Shown in pieces: positions 9,054 to 16,912 of a stretch of 42,448 bases of DNA. Position numbers and translations under genes: made by a program. Location: NCBI GenBank assembly GCA_001515945.1, contig LOER01000010.1, positions 1 to 42,448 of the forward strand, read 5' to 3'. Every line of letters begins with the position of its first letter. The stretch's first letter is position 1. This DNA is from Desulfitibacter sp. BRH_c19. Its GTDB lineage: Bacteria > Bacillota > DSM-16504 > Desulfitibacterales > Desulfitibacteraceae. The notes beneath the pieces were generated by a model. It searched no databases. It saw nothing but the letters and a program-made list of their open reading frames with translations, and was not told the DNA's origin.

Positions 9054-9083
9054 AAATGGTGACAATCGAAATTGTCACCATTT
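9054..9083 (-). terminator. Intrinsic terminator of cobT
   Basis: A perfect 13-bp stem (AAATGGTGACAAT / ATTGTCACCATTT) with a four-base loop is followed on the minus strand by TTTT. It begins 7 bp after the cobT stop codon. Confidence 0.85.
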
Positions 9084-9089
9084 ACCTAA

Positions 9090-10145
9090 TTATTGTTTAT
9101 TGCTTACTCCAGCCTCTGCAAAGGTAGCCATTTCATGAATAATCTTAACAGATGCTTCAATGAGGTGGAAAGCTAAAGCTGCCCCTGTGCCTTCTCCTAA
9201 CCTTAAATCTAAATATAGTACTGGCTGTAGTTCCATCATATCCAACATAATCTTATGTCCTGGTTCCTGAGAAACATGGGATGCTAGCATATATTCTTTA
9301 CATTCATTTTTCATATTGTATGCTATCAGTGCTGCTGCTGTTGAGATAAAACCATCAATTACAACGGGAATTCTTCTAGCAGATGCTCCTAGAATCACAC
9401 CTGTTAAAGCAGCTATCTCCAAACCACCCACTTTCTGCAAGACATCAAGTGGATTACTTGCATCCGGCTTATTTACTTCAAGGGCCTTTCTAATTACCTG
9501 CTGCTTTTTAACCAATCCTGCATCATTTACTCCAGTACCTCTTCCAGTTAAAAGTTCAATATCTTTTCCACTAAAACATGCTAAAATGGCACTACTAGGA
9601 GTTGTATTTCCAATTCCCATTTCACCAGTACCTACTAAAGTAGCCCCATTATCTATTTCTTTATTAACCATTTTAATTCCAACTTCTATTGCTGCAACAG
9701 CCTCTTCTTCTGTCATTGCAGATTCCTTAGCCATATTTCTTGTGCCACTTCTAATCCTACAATTATTTAAGTCTGGATGATTAATTGTTTCTCCTGCAAC
9801 TCCTACATCAGTTACTATCACTCTGGACCCAGCATGCTTTGTTAATACATTTATAGCCGCACCCTGGTAAAGGAAGTTTAGTACCATCTGGGGAGTTACT
9901 TCTTGTGGAAAAGCACTAACACCTTCTTCTACTACTCCATGGTCACCTGCCATTGTCATAACTACTTTATCGCCTAAAGTTGGCATTGGATTATTCTGGA
10001 TACGGGCAAGCTTTACTGCTATTTTTTCTAATACTCCCAAACTCCCAGGTGGCTTCGTTAGATTATCCAATCTGTTTTGTGCTTCTACTCCTACCTCTGG
10101 ATTAGTTCTGACAATTTTTTCTAGCGTTTCTTTCATAAGTTTCAT
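9090..10145 (-). CDS. cobT: Nicotinate-nucleotide--dimethylbenzimidazole phosphoribosyltransferase
   Basis: CobT activates the lower-ligand base of cobalamin by transferring ribose phosphate from nicotinate mononucleotide, forming alpha-ribazole phosphate. The 351-residue length matches the family. Recognisable blocks are RLDNLTKPPGSLGVLE at the N-terminus, MAGDHGVVEEGVSAFPQEV, GEMGIGNTTPSSA and the C-terminal RLGEGTGAALA, whose glutamate (E318) corresponds to the catalytic base (E317 in the Salmonella enzyme). The start codon follows GGAGG with 7 nt spacing. A cobalamin riboswitch with a downstream terminator lies upstream, so expression should fall when adenosylcobalamin is plentiful. No other cob/cbi gene is in the window, which suggests a stand-alone salvage or base-attachment function here. 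Confidence 0.96.
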   Translation of the reverse strand: MKLMKETLEKIVRTNPEVGVEAQNRLDNLTKPPGSLGVLEKIAVKLARIQNNPMPTLGDKVVMTMAGDHGVVEEGVSAFPQEVTPQMVLNFLYQGAAINVLTKHAGSRVIVTDVGVAGETINHPDLNNCRIRSGTRNMAKESAMTEEEAVAAIEVGIKMVNKEIDNGATLVGTGEMGIGNTTPSSAILACFSGKDIELLTGRGTGVNDAGLVKKQQVIRKALEVNKPDASNPLDVLQKVGGLEIAALTGVILGASARRIPVVIDGFISTAAALIAYNMKNECKEYMLASHVSQEPGHKIMLDMMELQPVLYLDLRLGEGTGAALAFHLIEASVKIIHEMATFAEAGVSNKQ

Positions 10146-10169
10146 GTTACTACCTCCTTTTTAATGTAC

Positions 10170-10218
10170 GGGGACACACCTCTTTTAAAGTTATATTCTG
10201 TCCTTGAGGAATGTCCCC
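10170..10218. repeat. Small inverted-repeat element, GGGGACACACCTC...GAGGAATGTCCCC
   Basis: The outer ends GGGGACA and TGTCCCC are perfect inverted repeats, with a second CTC/GAG pair inside. Nearly the same ends occur at 25794-25828 with a different interior. The element sits between the riboswitch terminator and the cobT start codon, so it is transcribed in the cobT leader whenever the terminator is read through. Confidence 0.7.
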
Positions 10219-10224
10219 AACTAA

Positions 10225-10263
10225 TAAAAAAAAGTCCTCAAGCTTAAATAACAGCTCAAGAAC
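10225..10263 (-). terminator. Terminator of the cobalamin riboswitch expression platform
   Basis: On the minus strand a stem of about 10 bp (GTTCTTGAGC / GCTTGAGGAC, one G-U) is followed by a run of T (the A tract at 10225-10233). It lies 30 bp downstream of the aptamer end and before cobT, as expected for transcriptional attenuation. Confidence 0.85.
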
Positions 10264-10289
10264 TTTTCCATCATCCTTAAAGTAATATG

Positions 10290-10445
10290 GTTTAGGCAGG
10301 TCTCCTGACTTCCAACTCAATCGTCACGCGGCTTACCTTCCCAGATATAGTCCAGTGGTATAGCCTAACTCGTTGGTTACAGTGATGGGTTCGTGCTGGA
10401 ATTTCACCAGCTTCCCTATTACCCCTTTACGGGCACCTAACATAT
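10290..10445 (-). ncRNA. Cobalamin (B12) riboswitch aptamer
   Basis: On the minus strand the segment begins with the GGTGCCC block, contains GGGAAGCTGGTGAAATTCC, an AGCACGAACCCATCACTGT segment matching the conserved B12-box region, and ends with GAAGTCAGGAGACCTGCC. These are the hallmark blocks of the AdoCbl riboswitch family. It precedes cobT, with an intrinsic terminator between them. Confidence 0.93.
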
Positions 10446-10542
10446 TAGATATTCATATACTTATATTATAGTCTAAACCCGATATAAATATCAATATAAT
10501 TATTCACAACTTCATGCAAAAGTTAATAATATCTCATATATT

Positions 10543-11283
10543 TTAGTAATTAGCACATGGCCCTATACATTTACCACATACATCTGCAAGTCCCATGGAG
10601 CTGTAATCTTCAGCTACCTTTAGAAGTCTATCATAACATAAATACTTATCAATACTATTCTCAGTCAAAGCCCCAACTGGACAGGCTTTTACACACTTTA
10701 AGCAACCTCTTCCCTGATAGAATAAACAATATTCTTTATCAGGTCTAACTGTAGGCTCGATTAAGTAATTGATTGCAATACTGCCAAATCTACCTGCGCA
10801 CCCAACTGGGGTTATAAGCATTTTATTAACACCAAATGTACCTAGACCCGCTATATAAGCAATGCTTCTATGAGACCAAGCAGCTTTTAAGGTTTCTTCA
10901 TCAAAATTATGAGTAGCCTTCTGATATGTTGCTTTTACATCTAGTTCCTTTAACCTATCAGTTAACAATGTACATATTTTATTTATCAGAGAATTTGCAT
11001 TAATATAAGCACTTGCCCACTTTTCTGATACTTTATTTCCTCCTCTATTGGACCTGGCAATTTCTAAGTCAAAAGGCAAGTAGAAAGCTACAATAGATTT
11101 TACATCCCCTAAGAGATCCTCCGGCATTAAATGATGAGGGTGCAATCTCTTCAACTCTTGAAACAAATGATCATTTGGGCTGGCGTAACCAATCAAAGGT
11201 TCCTTAATACCATAAGAATTTTTCTTTACAGCTCCTTTGATTGTACTTTCAATAGTGTCTTTTATCTCATTCATGAAATCCAC
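10543..11283 (-). CDS. Short QueG-like iron-sulfur protein with two [4Fe-4S] sites
   Basis: This 246-residue protein resembles the COG1600 epoxyqueuosine reductase group but is much shorter than true QueG (about 380 residues). Its C-terminus has two cysteine sets: C186, C194, C197 and C201 (the last three in CLKCVKACP), then C216, C236, C239 and C243 (the last three in CGKCIGPC), suited to two [4Fe-4S] clusters. A GTG start at 11281-11283 and an ATG three codons later are both possible; GGAG lies 2 nt before the GTG and 11 nt before the ATG. Similar short proteins occur in many anaerobes without a proven role. The B12-dependent family link and the nearby cobT unit are suggestive only. A general electron-transfer role is equally possible. 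Confidence 0.7.
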   Translation of the reverse strand: MDFMNEIKDTIESTIKGAVKKNSYGIKEPLIGYASPNDHLFQELKRLHPHHLMPEDLLGDVKSIVAFYLPFDLEIARSNRGGNKVSEKWASAYINANSLINKICTLLTDRLKELDVKATYQKATHNFDEETLKAAWSHRSIAYIAGLGTFGVNKMLITPVGCAGRFGSIAINYLIEPTVRPDKEYCLFYQGRGCLKCVKACPVGALTENSIDKYLCYDRLLKVAEDYSSMGLADVCGKCIGPCANY

Positions 11284-11307
11284 TACTCCATTCCTATAAG
11301 ATCTTTA

Positions 11308-11433
11308 ATGATTTGGTAATTCAACATGTAAACAAATTTTTATATGACAAGCGAAACGTCCCTTTGTCTCATGATTTGGTAATTCAACATGTAAACAAAT
11401 TTTTATATGACAAGCGAAACGTCCATTTGTCTC
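11308..11433. repeat. 63-bp tandem duplication carrying a palindrome
   Basis: Two head-to-tail copies (11308-11370 and 11371-11433) differ by a single base in the run CGTCC(C/A)TTTGTC. Each copy carries GACAAG...CTTTGTC, the palindrome also present at 2844-2871. It lies between the QueG-like start codon and the tRNA terminator, so it is in the upstream region of the Fe-S gene. Confidence 0.9.
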
Positions 11434-11443
11434 CTTGTACAAG

Positions 11444-11478
11444 AAAACTGCCAGGTTATAGTTTCCAATGACAGTTTT
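11444..11478 (-). terminator. Terminator of the tRNA cluster
   Basis: On the minus strand AAAACTGTCA pairs with TGGCAGTTTT (10 bp, one G-U) around a 15-nt loop, 23 bp downstream of tRNA-Phe. The stem's own 3' arm supplies TTTT. Confidence 0.7.
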
Positions 11479-11500
11479 TGTTAGCTCTTTTAAATTAATA

Positions 11501-11576
<76 letters not shown>

Positions 11577-11582
11577 AAATAT

Positions 11583-11657
11583 TGGTGACCCGTAGGGGAC
11601 TCGAACCCCTGATACCGCCGTGAAAGGGCGGTGTCTTAACCGCTTGACCAACGGGCC
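11583..11657 (-). tRNA. tRNA-Glu (UUC)
   Basis: A 75-nt cloverleaf with acceptor GGCCCGT/ACGGGTC (one G-U), anticodon stem CCGCC/GGCGG around CTTTCAC (anticodon UUC), T-arm GGGGTTCGAGTCCCC and an encoded CCA. It lies 6 bp upstream of tRNA-Phe. Confidence 0.97.
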
Positions 11658-11670
11658 ATTTTGAGATTAA

Positions 11671-11746
11671 TGGTGAGCCATCCGCGACTCGAACGCGGGA
11701 CACCCTGATTAAAAGTCAGGTGCTCTACCGACTGAGCTAATGGCCC
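11671..11746 (-). tRNA. tRNA-Lys (UUU)
   Basis: A 76-nt cloverleaf with acceptor GGGCCAT/ATGGCTC, anticodon stem CTGA/TCAG around CTTTTAA (anticodon UUU), T-arm CCGCGTTCGAGTCGCGG and an encoded CCA. It is the first of three tandem tRNA genes and lies 65 bp downstream of the GntR gene. Confidence 0.97.
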
Positions 11747-11810
11747 TTACCAACAGTTTATAATTCTACACTATTCGACAATATGTGTCAACACCTTCTT
11801 TAAGAAAAGA

Positions 11811-12512
11811 CTATTCCATGACTATATTATTTTCTACCATCAATAAATGCTCATACATTCTCCTGCGAGCTTCGAGTGAATTTCCTTGTGATATTGCTTC
11901 ATATATTCCCTCGTGTGCATCTAAGAGTGTTTTGGGCATATTTTTAGTTGCATAAAGATTCTGGCGACTGGTACGCATTGTATTTTCAATGGTATCTGAT
12001 ACTGTATTCATTAGCCTTGCCAATAATACATTTCGGGAAGCCTGGGCTATTGTATAATGGAATTTCCAATCTGCTTTTTCACCAATTTCTAAAGATTCAA
12101 TGTCCCTGTGCATCTCATCTAAGGCTTCTCTCATCTTCCCCAGGTCCTCTTTGTCATGCCTCATAGCAGCTAGCCCAGCTGCCTCAACCTCTAACCCCTT
12201 ACGCACCTCTAATATTTCTAATACTGTATCTCTTTCCATTAATAAAATCATAGCTAATGGCTCAATAATTGAATCTATACTGGTCTGCCTAATGAAGGTC
12301 CCCTCTCCGGATTTTATCTCAACAAGGCCCATTAGGTGTAATGCACTTAGTGCCTCTCTAACCGAAGCTCGACTAACCGTAAGCCTGTCAGCCATCTCTC
12401 TTTCCGATGGTAGTCTGTCTCCAGGTTTTAAGTTTCCTTCTGTTACCATTGCCTTTATTTGTTCCACAATTTGCTCGTATATCTTTCTGGGTTTAATGGG
12501 TGTAAATTGCAT
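11811..12512 (-). CDS. GntR/FadR-family regulator with FCD domain, probable lactate-regulon repressor
   Basis: The 233-residue product has an N-terminal winged helix (residues ~8-75, with the GDRLPSEREMADRLTVSRAS signature) and a C-terminal all-helical FCD ligand domain (~95-225). FCD regulators of the LldR/PdhR/FadR type bind TGGT-N3-ACCA palindromes and respond to small organic acids. Two such palindromes lie before glcD and the lactate permease, and the gene sits at the end of that gene set, so lactate is the likely inducer. No matching palindrome is seen in its own upstream region; a TATAAT-like box about 35 bp before the ATG suggests a separate promoter. Confidence 0.88.
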   Translation of the reverse strand: MQFTPIKPRKIYEQIVEQIKAMVTEGNLKPGDRLPSEREMADRLTVSRASVREALSALHLMGLVEIKSGEGTFIRQTSIDSIIEPLAMILLMERDTVLEILEVRKGLEVEAAGLAAMRHDKEDLGKMREALDEMHRDIESLEIGEKADWKFHYTIAQASRNVLLARLMNTVSDTIENTMRTSRQNLYATKNMPKTLLDAHEGIYEAISQGNSLEARRRMYEHLLMVENNIVME

Positions 12513-12686
12513 AAATATCCCTCATTTAATCTCTTTTTTGTAGATTATAAATTACTTATTTCACTTAAATTTAATAGTAGCATTTCTTACTATCACCGTC
12601 TACACAAAATTCGACCCAAAAGGATAAAATCAAACTTATTTCGATAAAACAAACCTGAAAGTTTGCACTTAACAGGGCATTTTATC

Positions 12687-14885
12687 CTAATATTTGCCAT
12701 CTAAAATCTGTGCCGTGTGTAATACCTTAGTGTTTGACTTTTTAGTATCTAGGCCACCCCTTAATGACATTAAACAACCAGGGCAATCTACAGCAACTAT
12801 TGAAGCATCGCTATTTTGTACATTTTTTAGCTTCCTATTTAACATTTCTGCGGATACTTCAGGTAGCTTAATACAATAGGATCCTCCAAAACCACAGCAA
12901 CGATCAGCTTCATCCATTTCTTTATATTCTAAATGCGACAAAGATTCTAATATCTCTCTCGGTTCTACCTTAACACCCATACCACGATTTAAGTGACATG
13001 CATCATGATAGGTAACCTTGATTGCACTAGTACATGCTACATCACATGTAGTTGCAACTTCCTTTTCACTAAGTCCTTGTTCATTTGAATCTAGCATATG
13101 GATTAGTTTAATAAAGTCAACTGCTTTTTCAGAAATCTTTTCAGCATCAGCCTTTGCTTTAGAATCATTTTCTAATAGCTGAACCCAATCGTGCTTAAGT
13201 GCTGATGTACAAGTTGGGCAAGCACTAACAATATAGTCGTATTCATCTTTTGCAAAACCAGCTAAATTTTGTTTGGCAATCTCTGCAGCCACATCCTGCC
13301 TTCCCATATATTTTGCTGGTGCTCCACAACATGTTTGATCTTGTGGATAAACAATCCCATATCCCTTTTTATTTAAAACCCTAACCAATGATTCACCTAT
13401 TTCGGGATAAGCAAAATCTATAACACAGCCTCCATAAAAAGCAATTGTCCCTTTCTTATTCTCCACATTTTGTTTCATGGATTTTATGATATCTCTAAAT
13501 GGCTTTGGAGCAATTGCGGGCAAGCTCCTCCAATGAGAAAGTTTAGAATACCCTAATGGTAGATTACGGATAAACTTATTTCCATCCTTCCCCTCTGCAG
13601 TAAAAGGCTTCTGTGCCCAAGAAGCCTGGCGCATTCCAAAATGAAATAGTCCCTTGTTTTTCAGAACTGACCCTACAATAAAGTTTTGTAAAAAGTCTAA
13701 AGGTATATCTTTTCTAATCCTATTTCTCATTTCCATTATGAGACCAGGAATATCAATTTTACCAGGACAAAACTCTTTACACCGTCCACATCCAATACAC
13801 ATTTCTTGGGGCTTATCTGCATCCTTCATACTATTAAAATAGGAAGTTAGCAGAACTCCAATACCACCAGCATAGATGTGTCCATAAACATGCCCTCCTA
13901 CTAATTGATAGGTTGGACATACATTTAGACAACTTGCACAACGAATACATTGTGTTATTTGTTTAAATAATGGGTCCTTTAATAACTTTTTTCTGCCGTT
14001 ATCCAAGATAATTACATGAAGTTCCTTATCAACAACTTCTGTTCCTGATCCATCCTTAAGGGTTGGTACAGCCCCAGTAATCATTGTTACATAACTTGTT
14101 AGTGGTTGTGCTGTAGCACTTTTTGGAAGAGCCTTAGCTATAGGAGCTAGATCTTTGAACTTTTCTACGAGTTTTTCATAACCAAAAATTGCAACGTGTA
14201 CTGGTGGCACAGTAGTAGACAATCGTCCATTACCTTCATTCGTAAATATACACATAGTACCAGTTTCAGCTATAGCCACGTTACATCCTGATATACCGAT
14301 ATCAGCCTTTAAAAATTTTTCTCTTAAAGTCTGTCTAGCAAGCTTAACCATTAATCCAATATCAGGTTCAACATCTTTTCCTAATGCCTCTGTAAAAATT
14401 TCTGCACACCGTTCCTTACTCAAATGAATAGCTGGCATTACCATATGGGAAGGCTTTTCACCAACTTGTTGGATAATCCATTCACCGAGGTCAGTTTCAA
14501 CCATTTCCATAACATCTTTCATTCTTTCATTAAGTTCTATCTCTTCTGTTGCCATAGATTTTGCTTTAACACATAGTTTTGCGTTTCTTTCTTGTGCAAT
14601 CCCAGTTAAAATTTTGACTACTTCATCACCGTCAGCAGCCCTATGAACGTGACCACCTTTTTTAAGAATATTTTCTTCAAATTCACATGCCAATTCCTCA
14701 GCACGCGATCCAGCCGAGGATTTTAATTCAGCAATCTGACTTCTTAGTTCTTCAAAATCAATGCCAGTATATACAGCTTCCCTTGAAACTGGGAATTCGT
14801 CTCCAAACTTTCCCAAAGCACCTCTTAAATTAGGATCATTAAGTGCTTTATTAACACTTTTTTTAAATGCTTGATCTATAGGCAT
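12687..14885 (-). CDS. Fused LutB/LutA-type L-lactate oxidation iron-sulfur protein
   Basis: This 732-residue protein joins two subunits that are separate in Bacillus LutABC. Residues ~60-300 form a LUD domain and ~305-380 carry two [4Fe-4S] motifs (C313, C316, C319, C323 and C363, C366, C369, C373), together LutB-like. Residues ~480-732 are LutA-like, with two cysteine-rich CCG units (C519-C520-G, CPTC at 556-559, C663-C664-G, CPGC at 701-704). The system oxidises L-lactate to pyruvate, passing electrons through Fe-S clusters. A similar fused form is known in the Desulfovibrio lactate operon. It follows lutC by 45 bp. Electron acceptor is not shown by sequence. Confidence 0.88.
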   Translation of the reverse strand: MPIDQAFKKSVNKALNDPNLRGALGKFGDEFPVSREAVYTGIDFEELRSQIAELKSSAGSRAEELACEFEENILKKGGHVHRAADGDEVVKILTGIAQERNAKLCVKAKSMATEEIELNERMKDVMEMVETDLGEWIIQQVGEKPSHMVMPAIHLSKERCAEIFTEALGKDVEPDIGLMVKLARQTLREKFLKADIGISGCNVAIAETGTMCIFTNEGNGRLSTTVPPVHVAIFGYEKLVEKFKDLAPIAKALPKSATAQPLTSYVTMITGAVPTLKDGSGTEVVDKELHVIILDNGRKKLLKDPLFKQITQCIRCASCLNVCPTYQLVGGHVYGHIYAGGIGVLLTSYFNSMKDADKPQEMCIGCGRCKEFCPGKIDIPGLIMEMRNRIRKDIPLDFLQNFIVGSVLKNKGLFHFGMRQASWAQKPFTAEGKDGNKFIRNLPLGYSKLSHWRSLPAIAPKPFRDIIKSMKQNVENKKGTIAFYGGCVIDFAYPEIGESLVRVLNKKGYGIVYPQDQTCCGAPAKYMGRQDVAAEIAKQNLAGFAKDEYDYIVSACPTCTSALKHDWVQLLENDSKAKADAEKISEKAVDFIKLIHMLDSNEQGLSEKEVATTCDVACTSAIKVTYHDACHLNRGMGVKVEPREILESLSHLEYKEMDEADRCCGFGGSYCIKLPEVSAEMLNRKLKNVQNSDASIVAVDCPGCLMSLRGGLDTKKSNTKVLHTAQILDGKY

Positions 14886-14930
14886 AATTCACACTCCCCC
14901 ATAACCAAAATTGCTCAGTTTTTTAAAACC

Positions 14931-15530
14931 CTACTCAACACATACAATTATCAGTCGTCCAGGGCCATGAACACCAACGGTCAATACCCGCTCAATATCA
15001 GCAGTCTTACTTGGCCCTGTAATGTAAGATATATATCCAGGCACTTGGTTTCCATAGGTCTTTTGAATAACATCTAACGAATCTTCAAAGCTTTCCACTA
15101 ATGACCTAGTATTTATAATGGCTAAATGAGTTGGAGTTAAGGAGGAAACTAGCCTTTTATACACATCTGTAGCATCCTGCACAATTGTACCTAAGCCAGC
15201 TATGCCAAGATCAAATTCGGTAATACCTAGGTCAGCTTTTTCCACAACATCTCTATTTAGGTCTGTAATAAATTCAACTCCATCTTGCTCAGCCTGTTTC
15301 TTAACATTATCAAAATTAATTTTCTCAAGTGGTACTGCTACCACTTTCTGATAGCCGCCTTCTTTAATTTCTCTATTGACAGCATTTTCAGCTTCCTGAA
15401 CAGATGAACATCTGATGACCTTAACTGTAAGAGCTTCTGCTTTTTCTTTAAATGTATTAAATAACACTTCAATATCCTGGTTTGCTGGAATACTCTTCTG
15501 CCAGTCTATAATTTGAGCTACTTGACCCAT
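14931..15530 (-). CDS. lutC: LutC/LldG-like LUD-domain subunit of lactate oxidation
   Basis: A 199-residue single LUD-domain protein. It shows the family pattern of an N-terminal helix region, a central DLGITEFDLGIAGLGTIV segment and the C-terminal YITGPSKTADIE and GVHGPGRL motifs. LutC is required with LutA and LutB for L-lactate use, though its precise catalytic role is unclear. It lies between glcF (78 bp upstream) and the fused LutB/LutA gene (45 bp downstream), so it is in the same transcription unit. Confidence 0.9.
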   Translation of the reverse strand: MGQVAQIIDWQKSIPANQDIEVLFNTFKEKAEALTVKVIRCSSVQEAENAVNREIKEGGYQKVVAVPLEKINFDNVKKQAEQDGVEFITDLNRDVVEKADLGITEFDLGIAGLGTIVQDATDVYKRLVSSLTPTHLAIINTRSLVESFEDSLDVIQKTYGNQVPGYISYITGPSKTADIERVLTVGVHGPGRLIIVCVE

Positions 15531-15563
15531 ATACTCTCACTCCTCCATATATAAGGTGATGTA

Positions 15564-15596
15564 AATTCAGATGGATTTTCGGTTTTCATCTGAATT
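15564..15596 (-). repeat. Intercistronic inverted repeat between glcF and lutC
   Basis: AATTCAGATG (15564-15573) and CATCTGAATT (15587-15596) form a 10-bp perfect stem with a 13-nt loop in the 78-bp gap between two co-directional genes. No T run follows it, so it looks more like an mRNA stability or processing hairpin than a terminator. Confidence 0.6.
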
Positions 15597-15608
15597 CTAG
15601 TTACATAT

Positions 15609-16898
15609 TTACTTGTTTTTCTTTTCTGCATTTTCATATGACATCTCTAACAATTGGGCTACATGACGTACTGGAATATCTTCTCCAGCTTGATGTAGGC
15701 CATCCTCCAACTGCATCCTACAAGCACCACAGCTTGTTACAAGCATTGTGGGTTTAACTGACAGAATATCATCAGTTTTCTTGTTTCTAATCGAGCTAGA
15801 CATTTCATAATGGGTCAAACTAAAGGAACCGGCACTTCCGCAACAACGATCTGGCTTGGACATTTCTACAAAATCCAGTTCAGGTATTGAATTTAAAATC
15901 TCCCTTGGCTGTTTAGCTACCACTTTATCCCCTCGAACAAGGTGACAAGGATCATGATACGTTACCCTTTCCTTAATAGCCCCCTGTGGTTTTTTATACC
16001 CAATAACTTCTACCAAAAACTCAGAAATATCATATACCTTTGGCGCTATCTTTTTTGCTACATTTATATATCCACCTTCATTTGCCAATAAATCAAGATA
16101 ATGATGAGACAGGGCACTTCCACACGTTCCACAAGCTGTAACAATATAGTCGACATTCTCTTTGCTAAGCTCATTTAAATTGTATTTTGCAATCTTCTTA
16201 GCTGTATCAACATCCCCGTGCATTAAGGTTGGGATACCACAACAGTGCTGATGCTCAGGTATAATAACTTCAACATCATTAGCTAAAAGAACATTTACAA
16301 CTGCCTTACCTACATCCGTATAGATATAGTTATTAACACATCCTATGAAAAAGGCTACTTTATATTTAGGATTGTCAACTTTACTAACCCTTGGTAATTC
16401 TTTAATCAAATACCTATCTGCCAATGGAGGAATAACTCTCCTCATATCTAACCCAATTGGCAATCTAGGTGACGCAAGGTTTTTCCCCTTGACCTTTTTC
16501 ATCCCCATACCTTGAAACTTACTACCTGCTATCATACCAAACTTAAATAGTTTTGGTCTTTTAAGAACATCAAAGATTCTTCTTTTTAATGGATGGATTC
16601 CTTTTTTCTTAGCCATAGCTGCCCTGGTAGCAAGAATAATCTTTTCAGGCTGAACACCACAAGGACAATTAGCTCCGCAAGCCCTGCATGTTAAGCAAAG
16701 ACTTAATATCTCAGCCATTTTATCTGTGTATTCCAACTTTCCTTCAAGTAAGCCTTTAGCTAGTTGGATTTTGCCCCTGGCTACACCTGTTTCTGTATGT
16801 GTTTCATTATAAATAGGGCACACAGCCTGGCAGTTGCCACAGTTCATGCATTTTATAATTTCACTTTCAATATTTTTAAGATCATCATAGATTGCCAT
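15609..16898 (-). CDS. glcF: GlcF-type iron-sulfur subunit of D-lactate/glycolate dehydrogenase
   Basis: The 429-residue protein carries two ferredoxin-like [4Fe-4S] motifs near the N-terminus (CMNCGNCQAVCP at about residues 17-28 and CLTCRACGANCP at about 68-79). Two cysteine-rich CCG domains follow, with HCCGIP, CGTCG, CCGSAG and CGACR. It should take electrons from the flavin subunit GlcD, encoded 14 bp upstream, and pass them on toward the membrane or a soluble carrier. Several FeS partners of GlcD exist (glycolate, D-lactate, 2-hydroxyglutarate); the adjacent lactate permease and Lut genes favour D-lactate. Confidence 0.9.
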   Translation of the reverse strand: MAIYDDLKNIESEIIKCMNCGNCQAVCPIYNETHTETGVARGKIQLAKGLLEGKLEYTDKMAEILSLCLTCRACGANCPCGVQPEKIILATRAAMAKKKGIHPLKRRIFDVLKRPKLFKFGMIAGSKFQGMGMKKVKGKNLASPRLPIGLDMRRVIPPLADRYLIKELPRVSKVDNPKYKVAFFIGCVNNYIYTDVGKAVVNVLLANDVEVIIPEHQHCCGIPTLMHGDVDTAKKIAKYNLNELSKENVDYIVTACGTCGSALSHHYLDLLANEGGYINVAKKIAPKVYDISEFLVEVIGYKKPQGAIKERVTYHDPCHLVRGDKVVAKQPREILNSIPELDFVEMSKPDRCCGSAGSFSLTHYEMSSSIRNKKTDDILSVKPTMLVTSCGACRMQLEDGLHQAGEDIPVRHVAQLLEMSYENAEKKNK

Positions 16899-16912
16899 GC
16901 TTAATTCCCCCT

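Noticed and set aside
9316-9780. Plus-strand open frame opposite cobT
   Set aside because: It is antisense to a well-conserved enzyme gene and has no ribosome site or family match.
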